From Melioribacteraceae bacterium 4301-Me (GTDB taxonomy: Bacteria > Bacteroidota > Ignavibacteria > Ignavibacteriales > Melioribacteraceae): a DNA stretch of 64,000 nt. The stretch lies in NCBI GenBank assembly GCA_041538185.1, contig JBGORM010000011.1:1-64000 (forward strand), given 5' to 3'. Both the position numbers and the translations under genes were made by a program. Under the pieces are notes generated by a model. It saw only the letters and a program-made list of their open reading frames with translations. It was not told where the DNA came from and made no database searches. Every line of letters begins with the position of its first letter. The first letter of the stretch is position 1. Of the stretch, positions 28,342 through 37,864 are shown in pieces.

Positions 28342-28638
28342 AAGTAATGAACCTTAGTAACAAGCAAGATATCATTGTGAATTAACCTTATTACCTTATT
28401 ATTGATAGTTAATCTAAGAGATATTAACAATAAAGATAATCAAAGTAGAAAGAGCAAGAAGTAAAAAGAGAATCTGAAAACAAACAAAGGTAAATAGAAG
28501 TAGAATGTAGACAAGTGACAAGTAAAGGTGAATATATAATTTTCTAATGCATAGGTTGGGATTATTTGTCGTTCTCACAAAAGTTTAAGTTTGACTGAAA
28601 GGCATCTGCAATTACGCACTGAATTTTTCAGAAGTTTC
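28342..28638. repeat. 297-bp direct repeat, copy 1
   Basis: Starts AAGTAATGAACCTTAGTAAC and ends TTTTTCAGAAGTTTC. It matches 28914-29210 without indels; by eye only four positions differ, all transitions. The period is 572 bp. Confidence 0.9.
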
Positions 28639-28913
28639 AAAGAATTAACTATTATTGGTTTTATGTCTACTGCAAGTAGAGTTGTTTTTTCAATAAGCTA
28701 ATAAGGTTTGGTTTCTTTTTTCTTTGTTTATGTTACTAAGGTAGTAAGGAAAAGAATAAGGTATTATGGGAATTCGTTACTTCGCGGGAAGGTAAATAAA
28801 TTAACATAACAAGAATACAGAACTTTGTGGAAGGGGAAAACACTCTCGAGAATAAATTATGAAAATTCCTTAGTGGTAAGTGAAAACCTTAGTCATAGAA
28901 AGTAATAGTGAGA

Positions 28914-29210
28914 AAGTAATGAACCTTAGTAACAAGCAAGATATCATTGTGAATTAACCTTATTACCTTATTATTGACAGTTAATCTAAGAGATATTAAC
29001 AGCAAAGATAATCGAAGTAGAAAGAGCAAGAAGTAAAAAGAGAATCTGAAAACAAACAAAGGTAAATAGAAGTAGAATGTAGACAAGTGACAAGTAAAGG
29101 TGAATATATAATTTTCTAATGCATAGGTTGGGATTATTTGTCGTTCTCACAAAAGTTTAAGTTTGACTGAAAGGCATCTGCAATTACGCACTGAATTTTT
29201 CAGAAGTTTC
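28914..29210. repeat. 297-bp direct repeat, copy 2
   Basis: Second copy, same orientation, offset exactly 572 bases from copy 1. The 275-base spacer occurs only once, so the arrangement reads as 1.5 units of a 572-bp tandem duplication. Confidence 0.9.
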
Positions 29211-29354
29211 CTAGGAGTTTACTGGGGAACTGCTCCAGAGAACATTGAACCCATTTTTTGATGTAACCAATAAAAATATAATGATGTTAAAACTTTGCCA
29301 ATTTTTATTTTATACCTGGAATTACTAACTTTCGTTATAAAAACATACCAGTAA

Positions 29355-30077
29355 ATGAAAAGAGTATTTTTTGCAATCCTATTGTATAGTTTTTTTTCTT
29401 CGCTGCAGGCACAAAATGATGAAGAGGTGGGTCTTGTCAGTAGATTTGGCATTGCAGGCGGATTTACTCCAATTATTGTTTTCCCTAATTTATCTCCCAT
29501 TAATGATGAGCTTAATAAACTTGGCATTGATGAATTTTCTACTTCGGGTATGTTAAATTTTGGTGGAAGCGGCTACGCATATATAATGTTAATTGATAAT
29601 TTGAGAATAGGAGGTATCGGCTTTGGGGGTACATTATCTCGCTCTAAAATTATTAATGGTTATTCTAACGAAATTAATTACAATTATGGAATAGGGGGAC
29701 TAACTATAGAATATTCGTTACCTTTCATTAATAAAATTGCTGTATCGGTTGGAACTATAATAGGTGCAGGCTCATCGAGTATCGAGATTTATAGAAACAA
29801 GTCTAATTTTTCTTGGGATGATATTTGGAAAGAAAATACTACGCAAAATATCAACAGAAAGTTAAGCAATACTTTTTTCACAATTGCACCTATGATTAAT
29901 GCTGACTTTCCAATTACAAGATTTATGGCTGTTCGACTTGGTGTAGGATATGCCTACTCTTTTAACGATAATTGGAAAGCCGATAATGATCAATCTTTAA
30001 TAGGAGTTCCAGCTGATTTAAACAGCAAATCTTTTTTCATTCAGACCGGAATTTATTTCGGTTTCTTTGCATTATAA
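29355..30077 (+). CDS. Predicted outer-membrane beta-barrel protein, function unknown
   Basis: A 240-residue protein with a signal peptide (MKRVFFAILLYSFFSSLQAQ). The mature part has many short alternating Gly/aromatic strands (FGIAGGFTPIIVF, RIGGIGFGGTLSRS, AVSVGTIIGAGSSSIEIY, RLGVGYAYSF, FIQTGIYFGFFAL), consistent with an 8- to 12-stranded outer-membrane barrel. I do not recognise a named family. It is followed after 3 bases by rfbB, which it may share a transcript with, and it opens the polysaccharide island after the long repeat region. Confidence 0.6.
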   Translation: MKRVFFAILLYSFFSSLQAQNDEEVGLVSRFGIAGGFTPIIVFPNLSPINDELNKLGIDEFSTSGMLNFGGSGYAYIMLIDNLRIGGIGFGGTLSRSKIINGYSNEINYNYGIGGLTIEYSLPFINKIAVSVGTIIGAGSSSIEIYRNKSNFSWDDIWKENTTQNINRKLSNTFFTIAPMINADFPITRFMAVRLGVGYAYSFNDNWKADNDQSLIGVPADLNSKSFFIQTGIYFGFFAL

Positions 30078-30080
30078 AGC

Positions 30081-31100
30081 ATGGAGTTTAAGAAAATATT
30101 AATAACAGGCGGCGCTGGATTTATTGGCAGTAATTTTATTAACCATTTACTCTCAAAAAGAGATGATGTATTTATTGTTAATTTAGATAAGCTCACTTAC
30201 GCGGGGAATTTAGAAAATCTAAAACCCTCCGAAGCTAAAAAAAATTATGTTTTTATCAAAGGTGATATAACAAACAATGAACTTGTAAACTATGTTTTTA
30301 ATAAATATAACATAAAATACGTCATTAATTTTGCTGCCGAGTCACATGTGGATAGAAGCATTCTTGGTTCAGAAATTTTTTATAGGACGAATGTAATTGG
30401 TACAAATGTCTTGCTTGAAGCTTCCCGCAGATTTGAAGTAGAAAAGTTCTTGCAAATTTCTACTGATGAAGTTTACGGAAGCCTTGGACCAAACGGTTTG
30501 TTCACTGAAAAAACACCTCTTGCACCAAATAGTCCATATTCTTCAAGTAAGGCAGCAGCAGATTTGATGGCATTATCATTTTCCCATACATTTGGTCTGC
30601 CAGTTATTGTTACAAGATGCTCAAATAATTTTGGTCCATATCAATTTCCTGAAAAGTTAATTCCACTTATGATTATTAATGCAATAAATGACAAAAAGTT
30701 GCCAGTCTACGGTGATGGACTAAATGTTAGAGATTGGATTTATGTGTTAGACCATAATAGAGCAATAGAGACAGTGCTTGACCATGGAAAAAATGGAGAA
30801 ATTTATAATATTGGTGCATCGAATGAGAAAAGAAATATTGATATTGTGAAATTGATACTTGATAAGCTACAAAAGCCAGAATCGTTAATAGAATTTGTGA
30901 AAGATAGACCTGGCCACGATAGGCGTTATGCTATTGACTCAACTAAAATTAAAAGTGAGCTTGGTTGGAAGCCAATTTTTGCATTTGAAGATGCTATTTT
31001 TGAGACTATTGATTGGTACATAAAAAATAAATCATGGTGGGAAAGAATAATTTCAGGCGATTACAAAAAGTATTATAAAACTCTTTATGAAAACAGATGA
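30081..31100 (+). CDS. rfbB: dTDP-glucose 4,6-dehydratase
   Basis: A 339-residue extended short-chain dehydrogenase. The NAD-binding TGGAGFIGS is at residues 9-17, the catalytic Thr-Asp-Glu is in STDEVYGSL near 128, and Tyr153/Lys157 are in SPYSSSKAAADL. RCSNNFGPYQFPEKLIPLMI and GDGLNVRDWIYVLDH are specific hallmarks of RfbB/RmlB. It converts dTDP-glucose to dTDP-4-keto-6-deoxyglucose, the entry to dTDP-rhamnose and other deoxysugars. The partner genes rfbA, rfbC and rfbD are not in this window. The start follows the previous gene by 3 bases. Confidence 0.95.
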   Translation: MEFKKILITGGAGFIGSNFINHLLSKRDDVFIVNLDKLTYAGNLENLKPSEAKKNYVFIKGDITNNELVNYVFNKYNIKYVINFAAESHVDRSILGSEIFYRTNVIGTNVLLEASRRFEVEKFLQISTDEVYGSLGPNGLFTEKTPLAPNSPYSSSKAAADLMALSFSHTFGLPVIVTRCSNNFGPYQFPEKLIPLMIINAINDKKLPVYGDGLNVRDWIYVLDHNRAIETVLDHGKNGEIYNIGASNEKRNIDIVKLILDKLQKPESLIEFVKDRPGHDRRYAIDSTKIKSELGWKPIFAFEDAIFETIDWYIKNKSWWERIISGDYKKYYKTLYENR

Positions 31101-31263
31101 ATTAATAAGCTAAATACTAGGAAAGCTTTTGTAACACAGAGTTCCACTGAGAAGCTACGGTCGTGAGACTTTGCCGAAAGAACCACGAAGATTCAGTTTT
31201 TTCTTTGTGAAACTTCGTGTGAACTTTGTGAGACTTTGTGTAACTAATTGGAATGTAAAAAAA
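31101..31263. repeat. Degenerate CACAGAG/CTTTGTG-type repeat region
   Basis: About 130 bases of short words (AACACAGAGTTCCAC, CTTTGTGAAACTTCGTGTGA, CTTTGTGAGACTTTGTGTAA) of the same style as 21275-21345 but more diverged. An open frame from 31171 reads through it into the next gene; the translated repeat should not be counted as protein. Confidence 0.6.
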
Positions 31264-31275
31264 ATGGTTCTCAAT

Positions 31276-32727
31276 ATGAAGAAAATTTTCGTCTTGATTA
31301 TTGCTGCAGCTTTTACCTTTAATACTCATGCTCAAACCGAAGATAAAGCACAAAACAATATAGGCAGCAATATTATTCAGCCATTAGCCGTTACTATAGG
31401 GGGAAATTTTATTGTTACTGGTACCTTTACCGCTACTAACGGAGAAAGAGTTGATCATTTTATTACCACTGTTTTTATGCAAGCTCAGAGACAGGCAATT
31501 GGTAGTTTAAGTCAACTCGAATCAATACAAAAAGTTAAAACGGGAATTCAAAACTATCCGTTGAGAAATATTACACTTCTAAGAGCTAAAGGAGATAAGA
31601 TAAAAATTGATTTGTTAAGATTTAGACTTACCGGCGATTTTAAAAACAATCCTTATCTAATGAATGACGATGTAATAATATTCCCCTTTTACGATACAGA
31701 AAAGGATATTATTGATATAAGTGGAGCGGTTAATAACCCCATAAAATTCCAATTTGTTGAGGGTGATAAACTAAGTGATGCAATTTTATTTGCAGGTGGA
31801 CTGAATAATACATACGACAATATTACACAAGCAGAAATTTCGCGCCTTGATAATACCGGTAATAAAGAACAACTGATTACCGTGAACATTAATGATGACT
31901 ATCAACTAAAACCAGGCGATAGAATTAAAATTCTTGCCGATGAAAATCAAAGAAAAAATTATAAGGTTTTGGTATTGGGACAAGTGACCTATCCAGGCTT
32001 TGTCTACGTAAAAAAAGATGGCAGTTATCTTAAAGATGTAATTGAAAGGGCAGGTGGTTTTAAGCCAAATGCAGATTTACTGAGAGCAGAAGTTATACGA
32101 GATTATAACTCGCTGGATATACTCCAAAAATATAAATTAGCGCAGGATTTTGTTGAAAACCCAGAAAAACTGTTACTCCCCGAAGTACAATTAAAACTAA
32201 AACAAGAAAAAGCTTCACTTGAGTTGCTTCGCACTTCAAATCTTACTGAAGAAGATACTCTCTTTTTTAATATTGATAATAGACTTAGAATACTGCAGTC
32301 AGAAAGTCTTGTAGATTTTACTCAGCTATACGATTCAACTTCAGATGCGTATAAGTTTAAGGTTAAAGACGGCGATTTAATTTTAGTCCCGGATAAATTC
32401 AATTATGTTTATGTATTTGGACAAGTAGCAAATGCAGGTTATGTGAAGTATAATCCTGAGGCGAATTATAAATACTACATTAACAAAGCTGGCGGTAAGA
32501 CTGAGCTTGCACGGAGCGATGATGAAGTAGTAGTAATTAAAGGGAAGGGTAAAAGCTGGATTACTGAGCAGAAAGAAAAATTGAAATTAGAACCGGGAGA
32601 TTTTATTTATGTCCCCAAAGAAATTCCAAGAACAACTTGGTACTATGTGGGTAGAATTGGTACAGTAGCGGGTATAGTGGGAAGTGTAGCAACTATTGTC
32701 TTGCTGTTGAGGCAGTTTGGGAAATAG
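31276..32727 (+). CDS. SLBB-domain polysaccharide export protein (Wza/OPX-like)
   Basis: From ATG 31276 the protein is 483 residues with a standard signal peptide (MKKIFVLIIAAAFTFNTHAQ). ATG 31264 is an alternative; the frame open to 31171 is repeat sequence. The N-terminal part (NYPLRNITLLRAKGDKIKIDL, NPYLMNDDVIIFPFYD) looks like the Poly_export region. Several SLBB-type repeats follow (ISGAVNNPIKFQFVEGDKLSDAI, VLGQVTYPGFVYVKKDGSY, VFGQVANAGYVKY). A single hydrophobic helix near the C-terminus (VAGIVGSVATIVLLL) is unusual relative to the amphipathic helix of Wza. Such proteins form the outer-membrane or periplasm-spanning exit for exopolysaccharide; the chain-length protein follows 40 bases later. 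Confidence 0.85.
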   Translation: MKKIFVLIIAAAFTFNTHAQTEDKAQNNIGSNIIQPLAVTIGGNFIVTGTFTATNGERVDHFITTVFMQAQRQAIGSLSQLESIQKVKTGIQNYPLRNITLLRAKGDKIKIDLLRFRLTGDFKNNPYLMNDDVIIFPFYDTEKDIIDISGAVNNPIKFQFVEGDKLSDAILFAGGLNNTYDNITQAEISRLDNTGNKEQLITVNINDDYQLKPGDRIKILADENQRKNYKVLVLGQVTYPGFVYVKKDGSYLKDVIERAGGFKPNADLLRAEVIRDYNSLDILQKYKLAQDFVENPEKLLLPEVQLKLKQEKASLELLRTSNLTEEDTLFFNIDNRLRILQSESLVDFTQLYDSTSDAYKFKVKDGDLILVPDKFNYVYVFGQVANAGYVKYNPEANYKYYINKAGGKTELARSDDEVVVIKGKGKSWITEQKEKLKLEPGDFIYVPKEIPRTTWYYVGRIGTVAGIVGSVATIVLLLRQFGK

Positions 32728-32767
32728 ACGAATTACTTTATAACATTAATCATAGCAACAATATATT

Positions 32768-33997
32768 ATGGAAAATTTAACTCATGCAAACAAAGAGAAA
32801 AAATCTTTTGCTGATTTTCTTATAATATTAATGAAATGGCGAAAGATAATTTTCTTGAATGTATTTACTATTACAATTTTAGCAACAGGAATAAGTTTAA
32901 TCATAGATAAGTGGTATACATCTACTGCTAACATAATACCTCCCAAATCAAGTGGTGGTTTATTAGGAGACATTACTAGTTTTTCTACAACGATAAAAGA
33001 CTTATCAAAAACTTTGGGTAGATTGGGAACAGTTTCAGAAGAAGCCTATAATTACTTAGCTATTTTGCAGAGTAGAACATGTTTTGAAAAAGTAATAGAT
33101 AAATTCAATCTACGGAAAGTTTATAAGTTCAAAGATAGCGACCCTATAGAAGATATAATTAAAGAACTAGGGAATAATGTAGAGTTTAATGTGGAAGATG
33201 AGGGTAATATTACTATTAAAGTAACTGACAAAAATCCGAAGCGTGCTGCTGATATGGCTAACTATTTTGTTGAAGTATTAAATGAGATTAGTATAGAACT
33301 TGGAACGTATGAAGCCAAAAATAATAGAGAATTTATTGAAAAAAGATATCTGCAAGTTTTAAAGGATTTAAAAACAGCAGAAGATTCGTTAAAAGATTTT
33401 AGCCAAGAATATTCAGTTTATTCTATAACTGATCAGACTAAAGCTGCAATAACTGCTGCAGCAGAACTAAAGGCAAGAATTACTGTTGAGGAGATTGAGT
33501 TGGATTTGATGAAAAAAAATTATGGTGATACTAATCCAATTATAGCAAATAAAAAAATAGTTATTGATGAATTGCAAAAGAGATTAAAAGCGATGGAATT
33601 TTCAGACGAAAATTCTAAAAAGGGGAACTTTTTTACTCCGTTTTCACAGCTTCCTGACGTAGGAGTTAAATATCTTAGGTTGATGAGAGAATATGAACTA
33701 CAGGCTAAGTTACTAGAGTTTATCTTGCCTATTTATGAACAAGCAAAAATTGAAGAGAAAAAGAATATTCCTGTTTGTCTGGTACTAGATAAAGCAGTGC
33801 CTGCACAAAAAAAGACCGGACCGAAAAGAGCAATAATTGTAGGGGCCTCTTTTTTAATCTCGTTGTTTCTTTCCATACTTGTGGTACTTATATTAGATTT
33901 TTTTGAAAGACTTAAACAAGATGAGGAACAATACAGAAAGATTAATGAGGGACTGTTCCTCCCATTGAAAAAGATGTTACATCTAAAAAGAAAATAA
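32768..33997 (+). CDS. Wzz/Wzc-like polysaccharide chain-length determinant, no kinase domain
   Basis: A 409-residue inner-membrane protein with one helix near residues 28-50 and a second near 360-382, separated by a periplasmic region with long helices. The Wzz N-terminal pattern (DFLIILMKWRKIIFLNVFTI, KWYTSTANIIPPKS) and the pre-TM2 segment (PVCLVLDKAVPAQKKTGPKR) are typical. After the second helix there are only ~25 residues, so the BY-kinase domain seen in Wzc is missing. It should work with the SLBB protein upstream to control chain length and export. Its stop is followed by the ligase/polymerase gene after 2 bases. Confidence 0.85.
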   Translation: MENLTHANKEKKSFADFLIILMKWRKIIFLNVFTITILATGISLIIDKWYTSTANIIPPKSSGGLLGDITSFSTTIKDLSKTLGRLGTVSEEAYNYLAILQSRTCFEKVIDKFNLRKVYKFKDSDPIEDIIKELGNNVEFNVEDEGNITIKVTDKNPKRAADMANYFVEVLNEISIELGTYEAKNNREFIEKRYLQVLKDLKTAEDSLKDFSQEYSVYSITDQTKAAITAAAELKARITVEEIELDLMKKNYGDTNPIIANKKIVIDELQKRLKAMEFSDENSKKGNFFTPFSQLPDVGVKYLRLMREYELQAKLLEFILPIYEQAKIEEKKNIPVCLVLDKAVPAQKKTGPKRAIIVGASFLISLFLSILVVLILDFFERLKQDEEQYRKINEGLFLPLKKMLHLKRK

Positions 33998-33999
33998 TA

Positions 34000-35394
34000 A
34001 TGAAACAATCATATAACATAGGCCTTGGTTCAACACATAAAAATACTTTTGTTATCTACATTTTGTGTGTATTCGAATTAATACTTTTGTCATTACTCGC
34101 ATTAGAATACTATGATTATATATTAGTATTTGTCGGACTAATTCTCGCGGCTGTTTTCATATACATCTCTTTTAACCATCTTTTTTTCCTTTTATTAGCT
34201 TTCTTATTATCTATTTTAGCTGGTTCAATAGGTAGTGGCAAGTCTGAGGTATCATTTACAAACATTTTATTTCCTATACTCACAGTTATTTTTTTTATTA
34301 GGTTATTTCTAGATTTTGAAAGAAGGCAAAAACAAGATTTTGTACTTATAAAAGTTTTATTTGTAGCATTTTTAATTTGGTCGCTTTTTACTTCGTTAAA
34401 TGCCGTTAATAAGTCACTTTCGTTATTATACTGGAGAAATTACTTTGCAGGTATTATTGTTTTTTCATTTGCGTTGTTTGTTCTTAATGATTACAGAAAG
34501 GTCAAAACTTTTATGATATTTCTTACTGTTTGGGGTATTATATTAGCATTAATTGAATTATATGTGTTTTCAACGTTAGGTGGATTTCCTGCTGCTTTTG
34601 TAAAAGTAATTTTTAGGAAAAATCTTCTTGCCACTTCATGGGGTAAATCGAATTATTTAGCAACCTTTTATGTGCTAATAATTCCTGTAACTATTGGTAC
34701 TTTTTTAACATTAGGCTCTAAGAAGTTAAAGTTATTTTTGTCTGGTTCCATGCTGTTTTTGTTGACTGGTTTAATTTTAACTTTGTCAAGGGGAGGAATA
34801 CTTTCTTTAGTTATAGCTATCACGATACTAATTTCGAAAGTACTGAAGCCTCGTACTTTTATTCCTTTGTTGCTGCTAATAACTTTATTAACAACTGTAT
34901 TTATATTAAATCCATTTGCATCTATTCTATTCACCGGTATAAGCAATGTGGGAAGTAGTTTGTCATACTATTCAAGATTGAATTTTTACGAAGATGTCTG
35001 GAAGACTTTTTTAAACAATCCTATTGTAGGAGTAGGATTTGGTAATTTAGGCTATCACTCAAAATTTGAATTCACTAAATCTGTTGCTTCAGCACATAAT
35101 ATAGTACTAGGAATGTTAGGTGAAACAGGCATAGTAGGTGCTATATTATTTATTTTTTTGCTTTGTTATATTCTTTTTTTAGTTATCAAAAATTACACTA
35201 AAGAAAAGAACGAGCGAATTAAGGTTTTGGAGTGGGCTTTTATAAGTGGTTTTATTGGGGTTTTAATTCATTCTATGATGGAACCAAATTTTGAAGGATT
35301 TCAGTTTGCTATAGTATTCTGGTCTACTCTTGCCGTTTTTTTACGTTTATCATCATTTAGTGATGAGTATAAGTCTAGTTTATTACGAACTTAG
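34000..35394 (+). CDS. O-antigen ligase/polymerase family membrane protein (WaaL/Wzy-like)
   Basis: A 464-residue protein with ~11-12 hydrophobic helices. The family's large periplasmic loop region is recognisable: LTLSRGGILSLVI near residue 260, then NPIVGVGFGNLGYHSKF and SAHNIVLGMLGETGIVGAI, containing the conserved Arg and His-Asn positions. Such proteins polymerise undecaprenyl-linked repeat units or ligate polymer to lipid A-core; sequence alone does not separate the two. It follows the chain-length gene by 2 bases and precedes a Wzx flippase, which favours a Wzy polymerase role. Confidence 0.8.
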   Translation: MKQSYNIGLGSTHKNTFVIYILCVFELILLSLLALEYYDYILVFVGLILAAVFIYISFNHLFFLLLAFLLSILAGSIGSGKSEVSFTNILFPILTVIFFIRLFLDFERRQKQDFVLIKVLFVAFLIWSLFTSLNAVNKSLSLLYWRNYFAGIIVFSFALFVLNDYRKVKTFMIFLTVWGIILALIELYVFSTLGGFPAAFVKVIFRKNLLATSWGKSNYLATFYVLIIPVTIGTFLTLGSKKLKLFLSGSMLFLLTGLILTLSRGGILSLVIAITILISKVLKPRTFIPLLLLITLLTTVFILNPFASILFTGISNVGSSLSYYSRLNFYEDVWKTFLNNPIVGVGFGNLGYHSKFEFTKSVASAHNIVLGMLGETGIVGAILFIFLLCYILFLVIKNYTKEKNERIKVLEWAFISGFIGVLIHSMMEPNFEGFQFAIVFWSTLAVFLRLSSFSDEYKSSLLRT

Positions 35395-35466
35395 TGGTGT
35401 CTTTCATTTTGTTAAAAAATCTTGCACACAAATTTTGTGCGTAAACGAATTTTTTAAAAGATTCTC

Positions 35467-36732
35467 TTGCTAAATAAACTTTATAATTCTAATACTAAAA
35501 AAACCTTGCTTGGGAATTTCTTTTCCTTAAGCATTCTTCAAATAACAAATTATGTATTACCCCTTGTGGCGTTACCATATCTAGTACGTGTATTAGGTCC
35601 GGATAAGTTTGGTCTATTAGCTTTTGCTCAAGCATTTATTCAATATTTTAACATTTTTATTGACTATGGCTTTAATTTTACTGCTACAAGGGATATATCT
35701 ATAAATAGAAATAGTATTGAAAAAGTTTCAGAAATATTTAGTTCAGTGTTAGTATTGAAAATGGGATTTATTGGTTTGTCTTTACTAATTATATCGTTAA
35801 TTACTTTTTCCTTTACAAAATTTAGAAATGAATGGCTTATTTACTTCTTAACATTTGGTGTTGTTATTTGTCAAAATATTTTCCCACGTTGGTTATTTCA
35901 AGGTTTAGAAAAGATGAAGTACATAACCATCTTAAATATAATTGCAAAAATTATTTTCACATTGTTTATTTTTATTTTTATTAAAAGTACTGTGGATTAC
36001 TTATATGTTCCGTTGATAAACTTTATTGGTTTTTTTGTATCTGCAGTTTTAGGGTTGTTGATTGCACATAAGTACTTGAGAGTTAAATTTATTAGGCCAT
36101 CATTTAATGAGTTAAAGCGTCAATTGAAAGAAGGATGGTACCTTTTTATTTCTACAATTGCTACTGGATTGTATACAACTTCAAATGCTTTTATCTTAGG
36201 GATATTTGCTAGTAACACTTTAGTAGGATATTTTTCTGCGGCAGAGAGAATAATAAAGGCCATAGAAGACTTGATAAGTCCAGTATTTCATTCAGTTTAT
36301 CCTTACCTTAGTAAACTTTTTGAAGAGTCTGAATACAAAGCCGTAATTTTTCTAAAAAAAATAATTAGAATAACTAGTATTGTTGGTGTATTTATTTCAT
36401 TACTTGTCTTTACATTAGCTAATTTTATAGTTGATATTCTTTTGGGAAGTAGTTACCATCAGTCAATCATTGTGTTAAAAATATTGTCACTGTTGCCATT
36501 TATTGGTGGAGTGAATATTATATTAACTTCTCTTACTCTTTTATCATTTAATTATAAAAAGGCATTTTCCAGTATAATTGTAGGTGCTGGTATCTCAAAT
36601 ATAATTTTTTCCTTTTTATTTGTCCCATATTATAAGCAAATAGGCAGTTGTATCTCAGTAATTTTGGCTGAGGTCTTTATCATGCTATCAACCTTAATTT
36701 ATTTGAAGCGAAAAAAGATAAAACTAATATGA
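35467..36732 (+). CDS. Polysaccharide flippase (Wzx/RfbX family)
   Basis: A 421-residue protein with about 12 hydrophobic helices. The family N-terminus (FFSLSILQITNYVLPLVALP, YLVRVLGPDKFGLLAFAQAF, NFTATRDISINRN) is clear. It would flip lipid-linked repeat units to the periplasm. There is no ATG near the start: a TAA in frame at 35455 leaves TTG 35467 as the only standard start. It lies 72 bases after the polymerase-like gene. Confidence 0.85.
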   Translation: MLNKLYNSNTKKTLLGNFFSLSILQITNYVLPLVALPYLVRVLGPDKFGLLAFAQAFIQYFNIFIDYGFNFTATRDISINRNSIEKVSEIFSSVLVLKMGFIGLSLLIISLITFSFTKFRNEWLIYFLTFGVVICQNIFPRWLFQGLEKMKYITILNIIAKIIFTLFIFIFIKSTVDYLYVPLINFIGFFVSAVLGLLIAHKYLRVKFIRPSFNELKRQLKEGWYLFISTIATGLYTTSNAFILGIFASNTLVGYFSAAERIIKAIEDLISPVFHSVYPYLSKLFEESEYKAVIFLKKIIRITSIVGVFISLLVFTLANFIVDILLGSSYHQSIIVLKILSLLPFIGGVNIILTSLTLLSFNYKKAFSSIIVGAGISNIIFSFLFVPYYKQIGSCISVILAEVFIMLSTLIYLKRKKIKLI

Positions 36733-36808
36733 GGTAATAACTTAACTTATATTAATATGTGAACTACAATGAGATACACAATTTTTTTAATTAAAGAATT
36801 GGAGTATT

Positions 36809-37864
36809 ATGTTAGAAATATTTGATAACACAAAAATTTATATTGTTGCGCCGGCTAACTCTAGAACTGCTGGGCCTGAGCTCCTCCATCAAATGGCTTT
36901 TTACATTCGTAATTTTTTAAAGTTTAATGTTTATATGTATTTTGTACCACCAGACCATCCAAATCCAATTCCTTCTGATTTCAAAGAATATGGGAATTGC
37001 TCAGTTAATAAAATAGAAGATGAATGTGAAAATATTATTATTGTCCCTGAAATATATAATACACTAAAAATCTTTGATAACTTTTGTAAAATTAGAAAAG
37101 TTATCTGGTGGATGAGTATTGATAATTTTTTTATTGATAGATTTATATTTAAAGATATAATACTATCGCTGCCCATTAGAATCATCAAAAAACTTACAGA
37201 ATTATTAAGCCTTCCCCCTATTTTAGAAATAAATAAAGTAGCTTTGAAATATTATTCAAAATATAAAATTGAGTCAGATCCGTTAGTAAAACAAGCAATT
37301 CTAAATATTTGTTCAGCACATCATGTTAAACTTTTTTTAGAAAAGAGAGGATTAAAAGTTTTTTTTCTTGTAGAGTTTTTAAATAATGACTTTCTAGATT
37401 TTAATACAGATTTGACCAAGAAAGAAAATATTATTGTTTATAACCCTTTAAAAGGAGCTAAGTTTACACGAAAAATAATTAACAATGCAAAACATTTGAA
37501 TTTTGTTCCTATAAGTAATTTATCACGAAAAGATGTTATAAAATTGTTGCAAAGAGCAAAAGTTTATATTGATTTTGGTAATCATCCAGGTAGAGACAGA
37601 CTCCCAAGGGAAGCCGCTTTGTTAAAGTGTTGTATAATTACGAATAGGAAAGGTGGAGCCATGCTAAAGGAGGATCTTGGTATACCTGAAGAGTATAAGT
37701 TTGATGATAATTTTGTCAATATCCCGCTTATCATAAATAAAATTGAAGACTGTTTGACCGATTATGAGAATAAACTGTACGATTTTGAAAAATATAGAAA
37801 AAGTATTTTGGAGGAACCATCTCTATTTCTTGAGGGAATAAAAAAACTATTTGTGAAAGTGTAG
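36809..37864 (+). CDS. Unassigned polysaccharide-cluster protein, probably GT-B glycosyltransferase-like
   Basis: A 351-residue cytoplasmic protein. It starts KIYIVAPANSRTAGPELLHQ and has a second half with NIIVYNPLKGAKFTRKII, AKVYIDFGNHPGRDRLPREA and CIITNRKGGAMLKEDLGIPEEY. The P-G-R-D-R-x-P-R-E-A segment is in the place where GT-B enzymes hold their donor-binding Glu. I cannot place it in a named CAZy family; the pattern is one found as hypothetical protein in surface-polysaccharide clusters. A donor-binding glycosyltransferase is likely but not proven. It lies between a flippase and a GT2. Confidence 0.5.
   Translation: MLEIFDNTKIYIVAPANSRTAGPELLHQMAFYIRNFLKFNVYMYFVPPDHPNPIPSDFKEYGNCSVNKIEDECENIIIVPEIYNTLKIFDNFCKIRKVIWWMSIDNFFIDRFIFKDIILSLPIRIIKKLTELLSLPPILEINKVALKYYSKYKIESDPLVKQAILNICSAHHVKLFLEKRGLKVFFLVEFLNNDFLDFNTDLTKKENIIVYNPLKGAKFTRKIINNAKHLNFVPISNLSRKDVIKLLQRAKVYIDFGNHPGRDRLPREAALLKCCIITNRKGGAMLKEDLGIPEEYKFDDNFVNIPLIINKIEDCLTDYENKLYDFEKYRKSILEEPSLFLEGIKKLFVKV

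Larger units (their letters stand above)
28224..29354. other. Long intergenic region (1131 bp) with a direct repeat
   Basis: No credible gene is seen on either strand. After ~118 AT-rich bases come a 297-bp element (28342-28638), a 275-bp spacer and a second copy of the element (28914-29210), then ~144 bases before the next start. The + strand of the element is strikingly purine-rich in its middle. This gap separates the glycan-use locus from the polysaccharide-assembly island. Confidence 0.7.

Noticed and set aside
28889..29086. 65-residue open frame on the - strand, hydrophobic
   Set aside because: It is the reverse reading of the purine-rich core of the direct repeat; Phe/Leu/Ser content follows from pyrimidine richness, and no start signal is seen.
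28342..29210. CRISPR array
   Set aside because: Only two long repeats of 297 bp with one 275-bp spacer are present; CRISPR arrays need several short repeats with spacers of about 30-40 bases.
31171..31275. 35 extra residues at the start of the SLBB export protein
   Set aside because: The extension translates CTTTGTG-type repeat words, and a standard signal peptide begins at ATG 31276.
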